DNA of 64,000 bases from Pseudomonas frederiksbergensis (GCF_000802155.2 NZ_JQGJ02000005.1:248001-312000); one strand, 5' to 3'. Shown: positions 51,010 to 61,316, counted from the first letter of the stretch. Notes: generated from the letters alone by a model not told the origin. Program-made: numbers and translations.

Positions 51010-52101
51010 CTACTGCTTCGTGATCTCCGGTAAAGGCGTCGGCGGCGCCGCATTGTGGATCGCCGCGTCGATCATCGCCGCAACGGAAGCCTGGCTGTAG
51101 ACGGGATTGGCGGCACCGCCCACGGGCATGGTAGCGAGCCAGGCGTCGAGGTCCTTCGCATCGATACGCACCAGCGGCACTTCGACGAACTTCGGCACCT
51201 GCTTGCCCGCCAGAATCTGCTGGGCCACCCAGAAGCCCACCTGGGAAACGCTTGGGGAAGCCGAAACCGAGACGGTCTCGTAGCCATTGGCATCGCGTTC
51301 CTGTTTCCACAGGGCGAGTTCGTCCTGGCGGTTCCCCATCACAATGATCGGCAAAGGGCGACCTGCCGCCTTGAACGCCATGGCCGCGCCATAACCGTCA
51401 CCTCCTTGAGTCGCCACGGCATCGATGTTGGGCAACGACGGCAGCGCCAACGCCACTTCCTTGCGTGCGACGGAAGCGGTCCAGTTCCCGTAGACAGTCT
51501 TGACGAACTTCAGGCCGGGATAGTCGCTGGCGGCCTTGCGAATGCCGTCACTGATGTTTTTATCGGTGGCATCGCCAGCAATGCCGCGAATCTCCAGCAG
51601 CGTTCCGCTCCCCTTGAGGCGCCCGGCGATATAGTCAATCTCCACGCGGCCCATGGCGGACCAGTTGTAGTCCACGGTATAGACGCAACGCTCGGTGACC
51701 AGGCTGGCCATGACCACTACAACGATGCCCGCATTGCACGCATCGCGAATCACCCCGTCGAGGGCCGTGTCGGAGGCGGCGAGGATGACGATGGCGTTGA
51801 CACCATTGACGATCATGTCCTGGATATGGGCCGCCTGTTCCGACGCCGAGTTGTTGGCGCTGACCACCGGAGCCTCCCGGACCAAGCCATCCTTTTGCGC
51901 CTGGACCGCGATCTCCTGCCAGTTGCTCACCATCACCTTGCGAAAGTCGCTGCCCGCGTAGGAGTTGCTGAACGCAATGCTATGGCTTGCGGTAGAGCCG
52001 CTGGCGATGCCGCCGTCAGCCGCTTGGGCGGCAAGCATCGCCAGCCCCGTCATGCAACCGGCGAAGCGACACAAGGATGTGTGAATCGGTTTAGCGTTCA
52101 T
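51010..52101 (-). CDS. Periplasmic sugar-binding protein-like sensor partner (RbsB/TorT type)
   Basis: The 363-residue protein has a signal peptide ending near AAQAADGG and a type I periplasmic-binding fold: IQDMIVNGVNAIVILAASD, RDACNAGIVVVVMASL, GDGYGAAMAFKAAGRPLPII and GFWVAQQILAGKQVPKF. No ABC permease or ATPase genes are nearby; the next gene is the double-kinase sensor, as in the TorT-TorS pair. AAGGAGAGCGGC precedes the ATG. It probably senses rather than imports its ligand, perhaps a sugar. Confidence 0.8.
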   Translation of the reverse strand: MNAKPIHTSLCRFAGCMTGLAMLAAQAADGGIASGSTASHSIAFSNSYAGSDFRKVMVSNWQEIAVQAQKDGLVREAPVVSANNSASEQAAHIQDMIVNGVNAIVILAASDTALDGVIRDACNAGIVVVVMASLVTERCVYTVDYNWSAMGRVEIDYIAGRLKGSGTLLEIRGIAGDATDKNISDGIRKAASDYPGLKFVKTVYGNWTASVARKEVALALPSLPNIDAVATQGGDGYGAAMAFKAAGRPLPIIVMGNRQDELALWKQERDANGYETVSVSASPSVSQVGFWVAQQILAGKQVPKFVEVPLVRIDAKDLDAWLATMPVGGAANPVYSQASVAAMIDAAIHNAAPPTPLPEITKQ

Positions 52102-52217
52102 GCCGCTCTCCTTCGCGCGTGGGCATCAACCACCTGCACCTGCCGACAGCTTGACTGTGCAGCGGCTGCGGCGTTGACGCACACCGCATCTTCAGCGGGA
52201 CATACCGCCTCATCCAT
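52098..52217 (-). CDS. Small upstream ORF (39 residues), coupled to the binding protein
   Basis: This short frame starts at an ATG (52217) that overlaps the stop of a 10-codon ORF (TGATG) and ends in a TGA overlapping the ATG of the periplasmic protein (ATGA). It encodes a peptide with three Cys residues and an Ala run. The two overlaps at its ends suggest translational coupling; the peptide resembles no family that I know, and it may be only a coupling device. Confidence 0.3.
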   Translation of the reverse strand: MDEAVCPAEDAVCVNAAAAAQSSCRQVQVVDAHARRRAA

Positions 52218-52249
52218 CAATAGAACCGGGCATGAAGAACCAGACACAT
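52217..52249 (-). CDS. Ten-codon leader ORF (MCLVLHARFY)
   Basis: An ATG at 52249 has an unusually good AAGGAAAGGAG ribosome-binding site five bases before it, followed by only ten codons and a TGA that overlaps the next ATG. Such leader ORFs can couple or attenuate expression of the genes behind them, here a 39-residue ORF and then the periplasmic binding protein and sensor kinase. Confidence 0.35.
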   Translation of the reverse strand: MCLVLHARFY

Positions 52250-52531
52250 AGCGCTCCTTTCCTTGGTAGCCAATACTTGAAGTCCATACATCGCCTGCAA
52301 TCGCAGTGAGCATAGTCTCGGCATGTCCGCTTCGCGCGCGCCATGGACGATTTCGGCCGACTGGACGCCTGCAAGGTCACAGCGGGAGATGAGACTCGCT
52401 TTTTCCCTTCTCCTGCTACTTTGATTTCGGCATTTAACAGGCAAATCTTTAACGCAGATCAACAAAGCGCCCCTGGTTCCAGCCCTATCATCCCCCAGCG
52501 CCAAACCTTCGCTGAAAGCTGAGAGGCAGGG
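52250..52531. other. Divergent intergenic region between sensor system and exporter
   Basis: About 280 bases without a gene. Close to the hlyD-like start, AT-rich sequence (TTTAACAGGCAAATCTTTAACG, 52431-52452) could hold its promoter. No clear -35/-10 pair or operator was identified. Confidence 0.3.
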
Positions 52532-53605
52532 ATGAACGACGTAACCGGTAGATGGCTCAAGCGAGGGGCTCTGGGGAGCTTGGTTGTGCTGGGTGTGCTT
52601 GGCGCCTGGTATGTGTTGAAACCTGCCCCCGTGAATCCTGACTTCGCCAGCGGCAATGGACGGATCGAGGCCACTGAAGTGGATGTGGCGAGCAAACTGG
52701 CCGGACGCATCGATACCATTCTGGTGGCCGAAGGCGAGCAGGTCAGCGCCGGCCAGGTGCTGGCGCGCATGGATACCCAGGCGCTGCAGGCCGAAATACG
52801 CCAGGCCCAGGCCCAGTTGCAGCGGGCCCGTACCGCGAAATTAACGGCGGCGGCGCTCGTGGCTCAACGGGAAAGCGAAAAGATCACCGCACGGGCAGTG
52901 GTTGCCCAGCGCCAGGCTGAGCTGATTGCCACGCAGAAACGCTTTGCCCGCACCGAGATTCTGGTGGGACGCAACGCCCTGGCCAGGCAACAACTGGACG
53001 ACGATCGCGCGCTGCTGGACAGCGGCCATGCGGCGCTGGCCGCTGCCAATTCGCAGGTATTGACCGCCCAGGCCGGTATCGAGGCCGCCAAGTCGCAAGT
53101 GGAAGAGGCCCAGGCCAGCATCGAGGCGGCAGCAGCGACCGAGCAACGCTTGCAGGCGGACTTGGCCGACACCGAGCTCAAGGCGCCTCGGGATGGACGC
53201 GTGCAGTACCGCATCGCCGAAGAAGGCGAGGTGATTCCCGCCGGGGGCAAAGTCTTGAATCTGGTGGACCTGAGCGATGTGTACCTGACGTTCTTCCTGC
53301 CCACCGACCAGGCCGGCCGAGTCGCCATCGGCAGCGAGGCGCGTGTGATCATCGATGCCGCCCCGCAATATGTGATTCCCGCCAATATCAGCTACGTGGC
53401 CAGCGTCGCGCAGTTCACGCCCAAAACGGTTGAGACGGCCAATGAACGGGAAAAGCTGATGTTCCGTATCAAGGCGCGAATAGACCCTGGACTGCTGCGC
53501 AAGCACCTCAGCCAGGTGAAAACCGGCGTGCCGGGCGTAGCCCATGTTCGGCTCAACCCTCAAGCCCAATGGCCAGCCGAACTTGAACTCAAGGTGCCGC
53601 AATGA
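52532..53605 (+). CDS. HlyD-family membrane fusion protein, YhiI type
   Basis: The 357-residue protein has an N-terminal membrane anchor (about 12-30), a lipoyl-like half ([20 protein letters not shown]), a long coiled coil (about 90-205, rich in Ala, Gln and Glu), the second lipoyl half ([20 protein letters not shown]) and a beta-barrel. GAGAGGCAGGG precedes the ATG. Length and order match E. coli YhiI (355 residues), which precedes RbbA and YhhJ. It links the inner-membrane ABC unit to the outer membrane. No outer-membrane channel gene is nearby, so a shared TolC-type channel is likely. Confidence 0.88.
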   Translation: MNDVTGRWLKRGALGSLVVLGVLGAWYVLKPAPVNPDFASGNGRIEATEVDVASKLAGRIDTILVAEGEQVSAGQVLARMDTQALQAEIRQAQAQLQRARTAKLTAAALVAQRESEKITARAVVAQRQAELIATQKRFARTEILVGRNALARQQLDDDRALLDSGHAALAAANSQVLTAQAGIEAAKSQVEEAQASIEAAAATEQRLQADLADTELKAPRDGRVQYRIAEEGEVIPAGGKVLNLVDLSDVYLTFFLPTDQAGRVAIGSEARVIIDAAPQYVIPANISYVASVAQFTPKTVETANEREKLMFRIKARIDPGLLRKHLSQVKTGVPGVAHVRLNPQAQWPAELELKVPQ

Positions 53606-56343
53606 TGGGCGAGGTCGCTTGGGTGGCACGCCTGCAGGATATAAGCTTGCGGTACGGCAGCACCCTCGCCCTGGACAGCATTACCCTGGACATTCCCGCC
53701 ACCGGCATCGTCGGGCTTATCGGTCCGGACGGCGTCGGAAAATCCAGCCTATTGGGGCTGATCGCGGGCGCGCGAGCCCTGCAGCAGGGGCACCTCACCG
53801 TACTGGACGGTGATATGGCCAACGTTCGTCATCGACAAACCTTGTGTCCACGCATCGCCTACATGCCCCAAGGCCTGGGCAAGAACCTTTACCCGACACT
53901 CTCGGTATTCGAGAACCTGGATTTTTTCGCCCGCCTGTTCGGACAAGGCCGGCGTGAGCGTCGGCAACGCATCGATGCCTTGTTGGCCAGTACCGGGCTG
54001 ACGCCCTTCGCCGACCGCCCCGCAGGTAAATTATCCGGTGGGATGAAACAGAAACTGGGGCTCTGCTGTGCGCTGATCCACGATCCCGACCTGCTGATCC
54101 TTGACGAGCCCACCACTGGCGTCGACCCCCTGGCCCGGAACCAGTTCTGGGAACTGATCGCCGGGCTGCGCGCACACCGCCCCCAAATGCGCGTCTTGGT
54201 GGCCACGGCCTACATGGAAGAGGCTGAGCGCTTCGAGCATTTGCTGATGATGGACGCGGGCAAGGTTCTGGCCAGCGGTTCACCCGCACAGATCCGCCAA
54301 CAAACTGAATGCCAGAATCTGGAAGCGGCTTTTATCGCCCTGCTGCCGCACAGTCGTCGACGTGGCCATAAACCGCTGGTGATCGCGCCCCGCGTCCAAC
54401 CCGCTGGAGAGTCGGTGATCGCCATCGAAGCCCGCGAATTGACCTGTCGCTTCGGCGCTTTCACCGCCGTGGACAGTGCCAGTTTCCGCATTGAGCGTGG
54501 GGAGATCTTTGGTTTCCTGGGCTCCAATGGTTGCGGCAAATCCACCACCATGAAAATGCTGACCGGTTTGCTTGCGGCCACTTCGGGACAGGCGTGGCTG
54601 TTTGGCAAGCCGATCGACCCGAAAGACCTCAAGACTCGCCAGCGTGTCGGCTACATGTCCCAGGGCTTTTCGCTCTACTCTGAGTTGACGGTTCGGCAGA
54701 ACCTGGTGCTGCATGCGCAGTTGTTTCATGTGCCTGCGGACGAAGTTGGCAGCCGCGTCGCCGAGGCCGTCGAGCGTTTTGGTCTCAAGCAAGACCTTGA
54801 CGCCCTGCCCGATCGTCTGCCGCTGGGTATCCGCCAGCGCCTGTCGCTCGCCGTCGCGCTGATCCACAAACCCGATGTGCTGATTCTCGATGAACCCACC
54901 TCTGGCGTAGACCCGATTGCGCGGGACGCTTTCTGGCAACACTTGCTCGACCTGTCGCGCAATGACGGCGTGACCATCTTCATTTCCACGCATTTCATGA
55001 ACGAAGCGCAGCGCTGCGACCGGATCTCCTTCATGCATGCCGGGCGAGTGCTGGTCAGCGGCGCGCCCGAACAGTTGGTCATCGATCGCGGGTTAAGTAG
55101 CTTGGAGCAAACCTTTGTCGCTTATCTGGAACAAGCCGCCAGCAGCACGGCGACCGCGGCGCCACGCGGGCAAACGGGCGACGTGCCCAGCGTCGACGCT
55201 CCCTCGGCCATTGTCTCCACGCGCCGCCGCAGCGGGTTCAGCAGCCTACGCATGTTCAGCTACGCCCGGCGCGAAACCATGGAAATTCGCCGTGACCCGA
55301 TTCGTCTCACATTGGCCGCGCTGGGCACGGTATTGCTGATGTTCATCATGGGTTACGGCATCAGCCTGGACGTCGAAGACCTGTCTTACGCGGTGCTGGA
55401 CCGCGACCAGACCACCACCAGCCAGGCCTACATCCGCAGTTTCTCCGGTTCGCGCTACTTCATCGAACAGCCTGGGCTGCAGGATTACGCCGATCTGGAG
55501 ACCCGCTTGAAAAGCGGGGCGATCGCCCTGGCGCTGGAAATCCCCCCCAACTTCGGGCGTGACCTCAAGCGGGGGGCCCAGCCGACAGTGGCCGCCTGGG
55601 TGGACGGCGCGATGCCCATGCGCGCGCGCACCATAGAGGGTTACGTGAATGGCCTGCACAACGGCTATCTGGCGGAGCTCGGGTATGGCGGGACCGCGCT
55701 GGCCAACGTAGAGGTGCGTTACCGCTACAACCCGGACGTGGAAAGCTTGCAGGCGATGGTCCCAGCCATTATTCCGCTGCTGTTGATGATGATTCCGGCG
55801 ATGCTCACCGCGTTGGGTGTCGTGCGGGAAAAAGAGATGGGCTCGATCATCAATCTGTATGTCACGCCGGTGACACGCCTGGAATTCCTGCTGGGCAAAC
55901 AGCTGCCCTACGTGGCCATGGGCATGTTCAACTTTTTCCTGATGTGCGCTTTGGCCGTCTGGGTGTTCGCCGTGCCACTCAAGGGGAGTCTGTGGGTGTT
56001 GAGCCTGGGCGCGTTGCTGTACATCGGCACCTCCACGGGGTTGGGCCTGTGGATGTCGACGTTCATGAACAGCCAGATAGCGGCCGTGTTCGGCACCGCC
56101 ATCGCTACTTTGCTGCCGGCTATACAGTTTTCCGGCTTGATCAACCCGGTGTCGTCGCTCGAAGGCTTCGGCGCGATGGTCGGCATGGTCTACCCCACCG
56201 CACAGTTCCTCACCATCAGCCGAGGGATCTTCTCCAAGGCCTTGGATTTGCAGGCGCTGGCACCCTATTTCTTGCAACTGCTGGTGACGGTGCCAATCCT
56301 GATTGGCCTGAGCGTGCTCTGCCTACGTAAACAGGAGCGTTAG
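53602..56343 (+). CDS. rbbA: Ribosome-associated ATPase/ABC transporter fusion, RbbA (YhiH) type
   Basis: The 913-residue protein has two ABC ATPase domains and a membrane domain. NBD1 has Walker A GPDGVGKS (41-48) and signature [15 protein letters not shown]2 has GSNGCGKS (307-314) and a degenerate signature [11 protein letters not shown]. An ABC-2 permease follows with about six helices in the last 370 residues. E. coli RbbA has 911 residues and the same order; it was first described as an ATPase that binds ribosomes. The start overlaps the YhiI-type stop. The gene order supports an export role for this copy. Confidence 0.9.
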   Translation: MMGEVAWVARLQDISLRYGSTLALDSITLDIPATGIVGLIGPDGVGKSSLLGLIAGARALQQGHLTVLDGDMANVRHRQTLCPRIAYMPQGLGKNLYPTLSVFENLDFFARLFGQGRRERRQRIDALLASTGLTPFADRPAGKLSGGMKQKLGLCCALIHDPDLLILDEPTTGVDPLARNQFWELIAGLRAHRPQMRVLVATAYMEEAERFEHLLMMDAGKVLASGSPAQIRQQTECQNLEAAFIALLPHSRRRGHKPLVIAPRVQPAGESVIAIEARELTCRFGAFTAVDSASFRIERGEIFGFLGSNGCGKSTTMKMLTGLLAATSGQAWLFGKPIDPKDLKTRQRVGYMSQGFSLYSELTVRQNLVLHAQLFHVPADEVGSRVAEAVERFGLKQDLDALPDRLPLGIRQRLSLAVALIHKPDVLILDEPTSGVDPIARDAFWQHLLDLSRNDGVTIFISTHFMNEAQRCDRISFMHAGRVLVSGAPEQLVIDRGLSSLEQTFVAYLEQAASSTATAAPRGQTGDVPSVDAPSAIVSTRRRSGFSSLRMFSYARRETMEIRRDPIRLTLAALGTVLLMFIMGYGISLDVEDLSYAVLDRDQTTTSQAYIRSFSGSRYFIEQPGLQDYADLETRLKSGAIALALEIPPNFGRDLKRGAQPTVAAWVDGAMPMRARTIEGYVNGLHNGYLAELGYGGTALANVEVRYRYNPDVESLQAMVPAIIPLLLMMIPAMLTALGVVREKEMGSIINLYVTPVTRLEFLLGKQLPYVAMGMFNFFLMCALAVWVFAVPLKGSLWVLSLGALLYIGTSTGLGLWMSTFMNSQIAAVFGTAIATLLPAIQFSGLINPVSSLEGFGAMVGMVYPTAQFLTISRGIFSKALDLQALAPYFLQLLVTVPILIGLSVLCLRKQER

Positions 56344-56345
56344 CC

Positions 56346-57470
56346 ATGCACAGTCTCATGAACATCCTGCGCCTGGGCATCAAGGAATTTCGCAGCCTGT
56401 ACCATGACCGAGCGATGCTGATCCTGATCATATGGGCGTTCTCGTTCGGTATTTACTCCGCAGCCTCCGGGATACCGGAGACCTTGCACCATGCACCGCT
56501 GGCCATCGTCGATGAAGATCATTCGCAACTGTCCGAACGGTTGAATACGGCTTTTCAGCCGCCCTACTTCTTGCCTGCCGCGAAAATCAGCAACCGGCAA
56601 GTCGATGCCGGCATGGACAGCGGTCGCTACACCTTCGCCCTCAACATTGCGCCCGACTTCCAGCGCGACGTCCTCGCTGGAAGACGCCCCAGCCTGCAGC
56701 TCAATGTCGACGCCACCCAGATCGGCCAGGCGTTTACCGGCGCAGGTTATATCCAGGCCATCGTTGCCACTGAAGTGGCCGAATTTGTCCGTGGTGCGCG
56801 CAATACGCCGGCCACCCCGGTGGGCTTGGCCATGCGCATGCAGTTCAATCCCAACCTGACCCAGGCCTGGTTTACCTCCGTGATGGAACTGATCGATTAC
56901 GTCACCATGGTGTCGATCATCCTCACCGGCGCCGCACTGATTCGAGAGCGTGAACACGGCACCATTGAACATCTGCTGGTGATGCCGCTGCGCGCGTTTG
57001 AAATCATGACCGCCAAGGTCTGGTCCATGGGACTGGTGGTGCTGGTGGCCACTGCCTTCGCCGTGTGGGTGGTCGTTCAAGGCTGGCTGGAAGTACCCAT
57101 CAATGGCTCGATCGGGTTGTTCCTGCTGGGAACCGCATTGCATCTGTTCGCGACCACCTCCATCGGCATCTACTTGGGCACGGTGGCGCGCTCAATGCCG
57201 CAACTCGGGCTGCTGAGCATCCTGATCCTGATTCCACTGCAATTGCTTTCCGGAGGGGCGACCCCTCGTGAAAGCATGCCGGAGCTGGTGCAAAACCTGA
57301 TGCTGGCCGCTCCAACCACGCACTTTGTGAGCTTCGCCCAGGGCATTCTGTATCGCGGCGCGGGCTTGGCAATTGTCTGGCCGCAGTTCCTGGCAATTGC
57401 AGCTATCGGTGCACTGTTTTTCTTCGCGGCGCTATTTCGGTTTCGCCGTGCGATAACGCAAATGGCCTGA
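56346..57470 (+). CDS. ABC-2 type permease, YhhJ type
   Basis: This 374-residue protein has one N-terminal helix (about 23-42), a large periplasmic domain and five C-terminal helices. GAALIREREHGTIEHLLVMP is the typical ABC-2 permease block. It begins 2 bp after rbbA and matches E. coli YhhJ (375 residues). It probably pairs with the fused permease half of RbbA. After the stop comes a 380-bp gap. Confidence 0.88.
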   Translation: MHSLMNILRLGIKEFRSLYHDRAMLILIIWAFSFGIYSAASGIPETLHHAPLAIVDEDHSQLSERLNTAFQPPYFLPAAKISNRQVDAGMDSGRYTFALNIAPDFQRDVLAGRRPSLQLNVDATQIGQAFTGAGYIQAIVATEVAEFVRGARNTPATPVGLAMRMQFNPNLTQAWFTSVMELIDYVTMVSIILTGAALIREREHGTIEHLLVMPLRAFEIMTAKVWSMGLVVLVATAFAVWVVVQGWLEVPINGSIGLFLLGTALHLFATTSIGIYLGTVARSMPQLGLLSILILIPLQLLSGGATPRESMPELVQNLMLAAPTTHFVSFAQGILYRGAGLAIVWPQFLAIAAIGALFFFAALFRFRRAITQMA

Positions 57471-57533
57471 GCTCGGCCAGAGCCCTTCTTCCAGCCTCGG
57501 CCTACAGCGGCAGCGGCCAATGCCGCTAGAACC

Positions 57534-57587
57534 TGTACAAAAAATGTACCAAAGTACAATTTATTGATGCCTTTGTGCCATCAATAA
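57534..57587. repeat. Cluster of palindromes in the exporter-chemoreceptor gap
   Basis: TGTAC occurs at 57534 and 57545; the second copy with the following GTACA forms TGTAC-CAAA-GTACA (57545-57558). Directly after it, TTATTGATG (57561-57569) and CATCAATAA (57579-57587) are perfect 9-bp arms around a 9-base spacer. The block is much more AT-rich than its surroundings. It could be a binding site or an RNA hairpin; no T-run follows. Confidence 0.45.
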
Positions 57588-57850
57588 TCCCGCCCAACGT
57601 GCCTGATCCACCTATTCATAAGAGGCCCCGACATTCACCGGGTCGCTCCTGCACGCTCGAATCAACATCAAAAGACTGTGGAAAGGACCTCCCGCCAGAG
57701 CCAAGAAGTAACGTCGCTACATGCGCCAGTTGAGTCATCTACCTGGACATGTCGGTTGCCAACCAAGCCAACGTTATTGGCCGGACCGTGCAAAACATAA
57801 GGGTTGTTGCCGCGATCTCGGCACACCCAACGATTGGGCTGAGAGGCTTT
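57588..57850. other. Leader region of the chemoreceptor gene
   Basis: This stretch, with the preceding palindromes, makes a 380-base gap between the exporter permease and the chemoreceptor. An open frame extends back to 57749 but has no binding site and no hydrophobic start, so it is treated as non-coding. No sigma-28 promoter was recognised. Confidence 0.35.
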
Positions 57851-60010
57851 ATGAAACTCAAATCGCTGCAAATCAGAATCTGCATGACGGCGGGCATCTG
57901 CCTGTTTGTTTCATCACTGAGCCTGGTGCTCTACGGGCTATTCTCCGCCAGGTCTAACGAGCAATACGTCGCTACCGAGGTCTCGGCCCTGGTCGAGCGT
58001 TCGACTATCCGGGAGATCCAGAACCTGGCGGAATCCCGGGCCAACGCCATCCAGGCCAAATTGCAGAATGCCCTGGATGCTGCGCGGACCATGGCCAACG
58101 CGTTTGCCGCGAGCAAAACCTCACAAAGCCCTCTAGTGATGGGCCGGGAGCAGATCAACGCCGTATTGCTCGGGGTGCTCAAGGATAACCCTGACTTCAA
58201 TGGCACCTATTCCTGCTGGGAACCGGACGCATTGGACGGCCAGGACCTTGCGTTTCGCACGGCCCAGGATGGGAGCAATCCGGAGACCGGCCGGTTTACA
58301 CCTTATTGGACGCGCAGCGCAGGCGGCCACATCGCGGTGCAGCCGCTGGTTGAATATGACTCCTTGGACCGCCATCCCAACGGCGTGCCTAAGGGCGGTT
58401 GGTACAGCGGTCCCCGCGACACCCTGAAAGAAAGCGTGCTTGACCCCATTCCGTACGTGGTCCAGGGAAAAAATGTCTGGCTGACCACCCTGTCGGTGCC
58501 GATTGTTTCAAACGGCAAATTCCACGGCGTGGTCGGGGCCGACTTCGACATCGCCTTTATCCAGAAACTCAGCGAGCAAATGTCCGCTGAGCTTTATGGC
58601 GGCAAGGGTTCGGTATCGATCCTCAGTAACCAGGGTCTGGTGGTGGCAGACAGTCAACGCACCGACTTGATTGGCCAACCCATCAAGGCGTTGTTGCCTG
58701 AGTCTTGGGAAACGGTGTTGAGCGCCATCCAGAGCGGTCGCGGTAATGGCCTGCTGAACGCGCACACCCAGCAGATCGAGGTGTTGATGCCCATTGAACT
58801 GGGCCGCACCGGTAAACCGTGGGCGGTCCTGATCCGCCTGCCCAAGGCGGTGGTCATGAGCCAGGCCATTGCCCTGGAGCAAGAACTGCAGACACGCAGC
58901 ATCAACAACAGCATCTGGCAGGTCTCTGTCGGCTTGGGGATCTCGCTGCTGGCCTTGGTCGCATTGTGGTTTGCCGCTGCGAAAATCGTCGGCCCCATCC
59001 GCGAAGCCGCTGCCTTGGCCGCCAACATCAGCCTTGGGGACTTCTCCCGGCGCCTGGTGCAGAAAACCGAAGATGAAGTCGGGCAGTTGTCCGCAGCGTT
59101 GAACGACATGTCCGAGAGCCTGCAAAGGCAAGTGCGGGTCGCCGAGCGCATTTCCGAAGGCGACCTGGACCTGGAGGTTCGCTTGTCCTCGCCTCACGAC
59201 ACCTTGGGCAAATCGCTGGAGAAGATGGTCAGCAATCTCAATCAATTGATTTCACAGGTTCAGTCCAGCGCGACCCAGATCACCGGCAGTTCAGGACAGG
59301 TCACCGATCTGAGCCAGTCGTTGTCCGAGGGCGCAGCTAACTCCGCATCGTCCATTACCGAAATCAGCGCAGTCATGACCCAGATGGCCGCCCAGACCCG
59401 GGACAACGCCGCCAACGCCAAGAAAGCGGATGAGCAATCCCAGGCATCACGGGCCGACGCCGGAGAAAGCGATCAATTGATGGGTGAATTGATCGCCGCC
59501 ATGGCGGAAATCGACGACTCAGGTAAAGACATCACGGCGATCATCACGACCATCGACAATATCGCCGCGCAAACTAATTTGCTGGCCTTGAACGCAGCCA
59601 TCGAGGCCGCTCGGGCGGGTGAGCTGGGACGGGGGTTTGCCGTCGTGGCCGACGAAGTCCGCAGCCTGGCAGCGCGCAGCGCCGAGGCCGCCCAACAAAC
59701 GGCCGCGCTGATTGCCGACTCTTCAAGCAAGACGCAACGCGGCATGGTCATCGCGAGCCGCACCGCCGAATCGTTGAAAAATATCGTCAATGGAACCGGC
59801 GCGGTTTCCAGCCTGGTGTCGCTGATCTACCAGGCCTCCAGCGAACAGGCCTCCGGATTGCAGCAAGCGAGCATCGGGCTTGAGCAAATCGATGAAGTGA
59901 CCCAAAAGAACCAATCCAACTCGCTGGAATGCGCGGTGGCGGCCAAGGATCTTTCGGAACGGGCCGCGCTCATGCAGCGTGAATTGGGCAGGTTCAAGGT
60001 CAAACGGTAA
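57851..60010 (+). CDS. Methyl-accepting chemotaxis protein with dCache sensor
   Basis: From the ATG at 57851 (GAGAGG upstream) the protein has 719 residues. Two membrane helices (about 8-28 and 357-376) flank a 320-residue double Cache periplasmic domain ([48 protein letters not shown]). HAMP follows, then a signalling domain with the conserved hairpin [20 protein letters not shown] and [15 protein letters not shown]. It controls the chemotaxis kinase CheA. The full amino-acid-binding dCache motif was not seen, so the ligand is left open. Confidence 0.9.
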   Translation: MKLKSLQIRICMTAGICLFVSSLSLVLYGLFSARSNEQYVATEVSALVERSTIREIQNLAESRANAIQAKLQNALDAARTMANAFAASKTSQSPLVMGREQINAVLLGVLKDNPDFNGTYSCWEPDALDGQDLAFRTAQDGSNPETGRFTPYWTRSAGGHIAVQPLVEYDSLDRHPNGVPKGGWYSGPRDTLKESVLDPIPYVVQGKNVWLTTLSVPIVSNGKFHGVVGADFDIAFIQKLSEQMSAELYGGKGSVSILSNQGLVVADSQRTDLIGQPIKALLPESWETVLSAIQSGRGNGLLNAHTQQIEVLMPIELGRTGKPWAVLIRLPKAVVMSQAIALEQELQTRSINNSIWQVSVGLGISLLALVALWFAAAKIVGPIREAAALAANISLGDFSRRLVQKTEDEVGQLSAALNDMSESLQRQVRVAERISEGDLDLEVRLSSPHDTLGKSLEKMVSNLNQLISQVQSSATQITGSSGQVTDLSQSLSEGAANSASSITEISAVMTQMAAQTRDNAANAKKADEQSQASRADAGESDQLMGELIAAMAEIDDSGKDITAIITTIDNIAAQTNLLALNAAIEAARAGELGRGFAVVADEVRSLAARSAEAAQQTAALIADSSSKTQRGMVIASRTAESLKNIVNGTGAVSSLVSLIYQASSEQASGLQQASIGLEQIDEVTQKNQSNSLECAVAAKDLSERAALMQRELGRFKVKR

Positions 60011-60101
60011 CCCGCAGCGCAACACTAAGTGCTAGTCCCCGTGGACAAGATATTGGATGCCATCGACGCCGGTCTGTGGCACCCAAAATCAAGCAGTCCA
60101 A

Positions 60102-60356
60102 TCATTTACGAGGCATTTTTTCGTTCATCCCGCCGATGCGGATCGTCGCCTCTTCGGCGGTACGTTGGGTCTGGTTGGCAATTGCTTCAGCCTTGTCTGC
60201 CTTGATATAGGCCTCGTCGGCCCTGAGCCGAGCGCTTGCGGCGTTATTCTCTGCCGACTCCAATCGCGCATCGAGTTCCTGAGCGAGCCTGTGGCTGCAA
60301 CCGGCGCTCAGCGCCAGGACTATTCCCAACAAAGCGATGGGCAAATATTTGTTCAT
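60102..60356 (-). CDS. Small Lpp/OprI-like alanine-rich lipoprotein
   Basis: The 84-residue protein from the ATG at 60356 has a lipoprotein signal (LLGIVLALSAGC, Cys about residue 20) and a helical body with Ala and Leu at heptad positions (ENNAASARLRADEAYIKADKAEAIA). It resembles OprI/Lpp, which forms trimers and ties the outer membrane to peptidoglycan, but it ends PRK rather than with a lone terminal Lys. Longer starts have no signal peptide. It is read against its neighbours; 60011-60101 is otherwise empty. Confidence 0.75.
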   Translation of the reverse strand: MNKYLPIALLGIVLALSAGCSHRLAQELDARLESAENNAASARLRADEAYIKADKAEAIANQTQRTAEEATIRIGGMNEKMPRK

Positions 60357-60587
60357 GCTGCTGTCCTCGGTCGTGGGAAGCAGAAAGTTCTCCCGTTGCC
60401 CCACTATCGAGCGCCATCGCTCGCTGACCCTGATCCTTATCAAACCAAGGGCCAGAAAAGTCACCGTTCCCGAGGCTCACTTCGGTCTTTCTGATTTAGC
60501 TCAATGTCGTTGCGGCGCTCAAGCGTAGAAAAAACCACACCGGGCAGTCGCGGCCCGCATTTTCGCCACCTCATGGAGGATCCTGAA

Positions 60588-61235
60588 ATGAGTGATTTGA
60601 GCCTGCGAAATACCGTTCTTGAAGCACTTGAATTCCAGCCTGATATCAACGCTGCAAATATTGGCGTGGCCGTGGACAACGGCGTTGTGACCCTTTCCGG
60701 ACATGTCAGCAGCTTTGCTCAGAAAATCAGCGCTGAAAAGATCGTCAAGAGCGTCAAAGGGGTACGCGCCGTGGCAGAGGAAATCCAAGTCCGGCTGGAC
60801 AAGGGGGCCGGCACGGCAGATGACGTCATTGCCAATCGTGTATTGAACATTCTCAACTGGAGTTCCGACCTCCCCGAGGGCGATATCAAGGTGGTCGTGG
60901 AAAACGGTTGGGTCGCTCTGGAGGGCGAAGTGGATTGGCAGTATCAGAGGGAGGCCGCTGAACGGGCAGTATTCAAGTTATCAGGCGTGGTCGGCGTGAA
61001 GAACAGGCTCACCCTCCGTCCTCGGGCAGACGTCGGCGATATCCAGCGTCGTATCGAGGAAGCGCTCAAGCGCAGTGCCGAACTGGATGCAAAACAGATT
61101 CACGTCAAGGTCGACGGCGATGTGGTAAGGCTCGACGGGAAGGTCCATTTATGGAGCCAGCGTCGATTGGCCGAACGCGCCGCCTGGTCTGTGCCTGGAG
61201 TTCGGGAGGTGAACGATCATTTATTACTGGCTTGA
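60588..61235 (+). CDS. Triple BON-domain protein (OsmY-like)
   Basis: From the ATG at 60588 (GGAGG about 11 bases upstream) the protein has 215 residues, with no signal peptide. It has three BON domains of about 65 residues each: VAVDNGVVTLSGHVSSFAQK, VVVENGWVALEGEVDWQYQR and VKVDGDVVRLDGKVHLWSQR. BON domains bind phospholipid or other surfaces, and the OsmY group responds to osmotic stress. Lack of a signal peptide points to a cytoplasmic or membrane-surface role. The 60357-60587 gap between it and the lipoprotein start should hold both promoters. It is 81 bp ahead of ftsH, possibly on one transcript. Confidence 0.85.
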   Translation: MSDLSLRNTVLEALEFQPDINAANIGVAVDNGVVTLSGHVSSFAQKISAEKIVKSVKGVRAVAEEIQVRLDKGAGTADDVIANRVLNILNWSSDLPEGDIKVVVENGWVALEGEVDWQYQREAAERAVFKLSGVVGVKNRLTLRPRADVGDIQRRIEEALKRSAELDAKQIHVKVDGDVVRLDGKVHLWSQRRLAERAAWSVPGVREVNDHLLLA

Positions 61236-61316
61236 ACCGAGCCCCCCGGGCAGCCCTGTGCTTCGCGGCAATTGCTGTCTCTGCCGGCACCTGCGAAGCG
61301 TCATTGAGTCCAGCTC

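Noticed and set aside
51010..52101. Binding protein as part of an ABC sugar importer
   Set aside because: No permease or ATPase genes are adjacent in the same direction; the nearest ABC genes are an exporter read the other way, and the next gene in the operon is a sensor kinase.
57561..57587. TTGAT...ATCAA before the chemoreceptor as an Anr/FNR box
   Set aside because: The half-sites are about 13 bases apart instead of 4, so it does not fit the FNR site; recorded as an unexplained inverted repeat.
61230..61260. CTTGAA followed by a C-rich stretch before ftsH as a sigma-32 heat-shock promoter
   Set aside because: The spacing to a CCC-like -10 is too long and the -10 does not match CCCCAT; CTTGAA is partly the BON gene stop.
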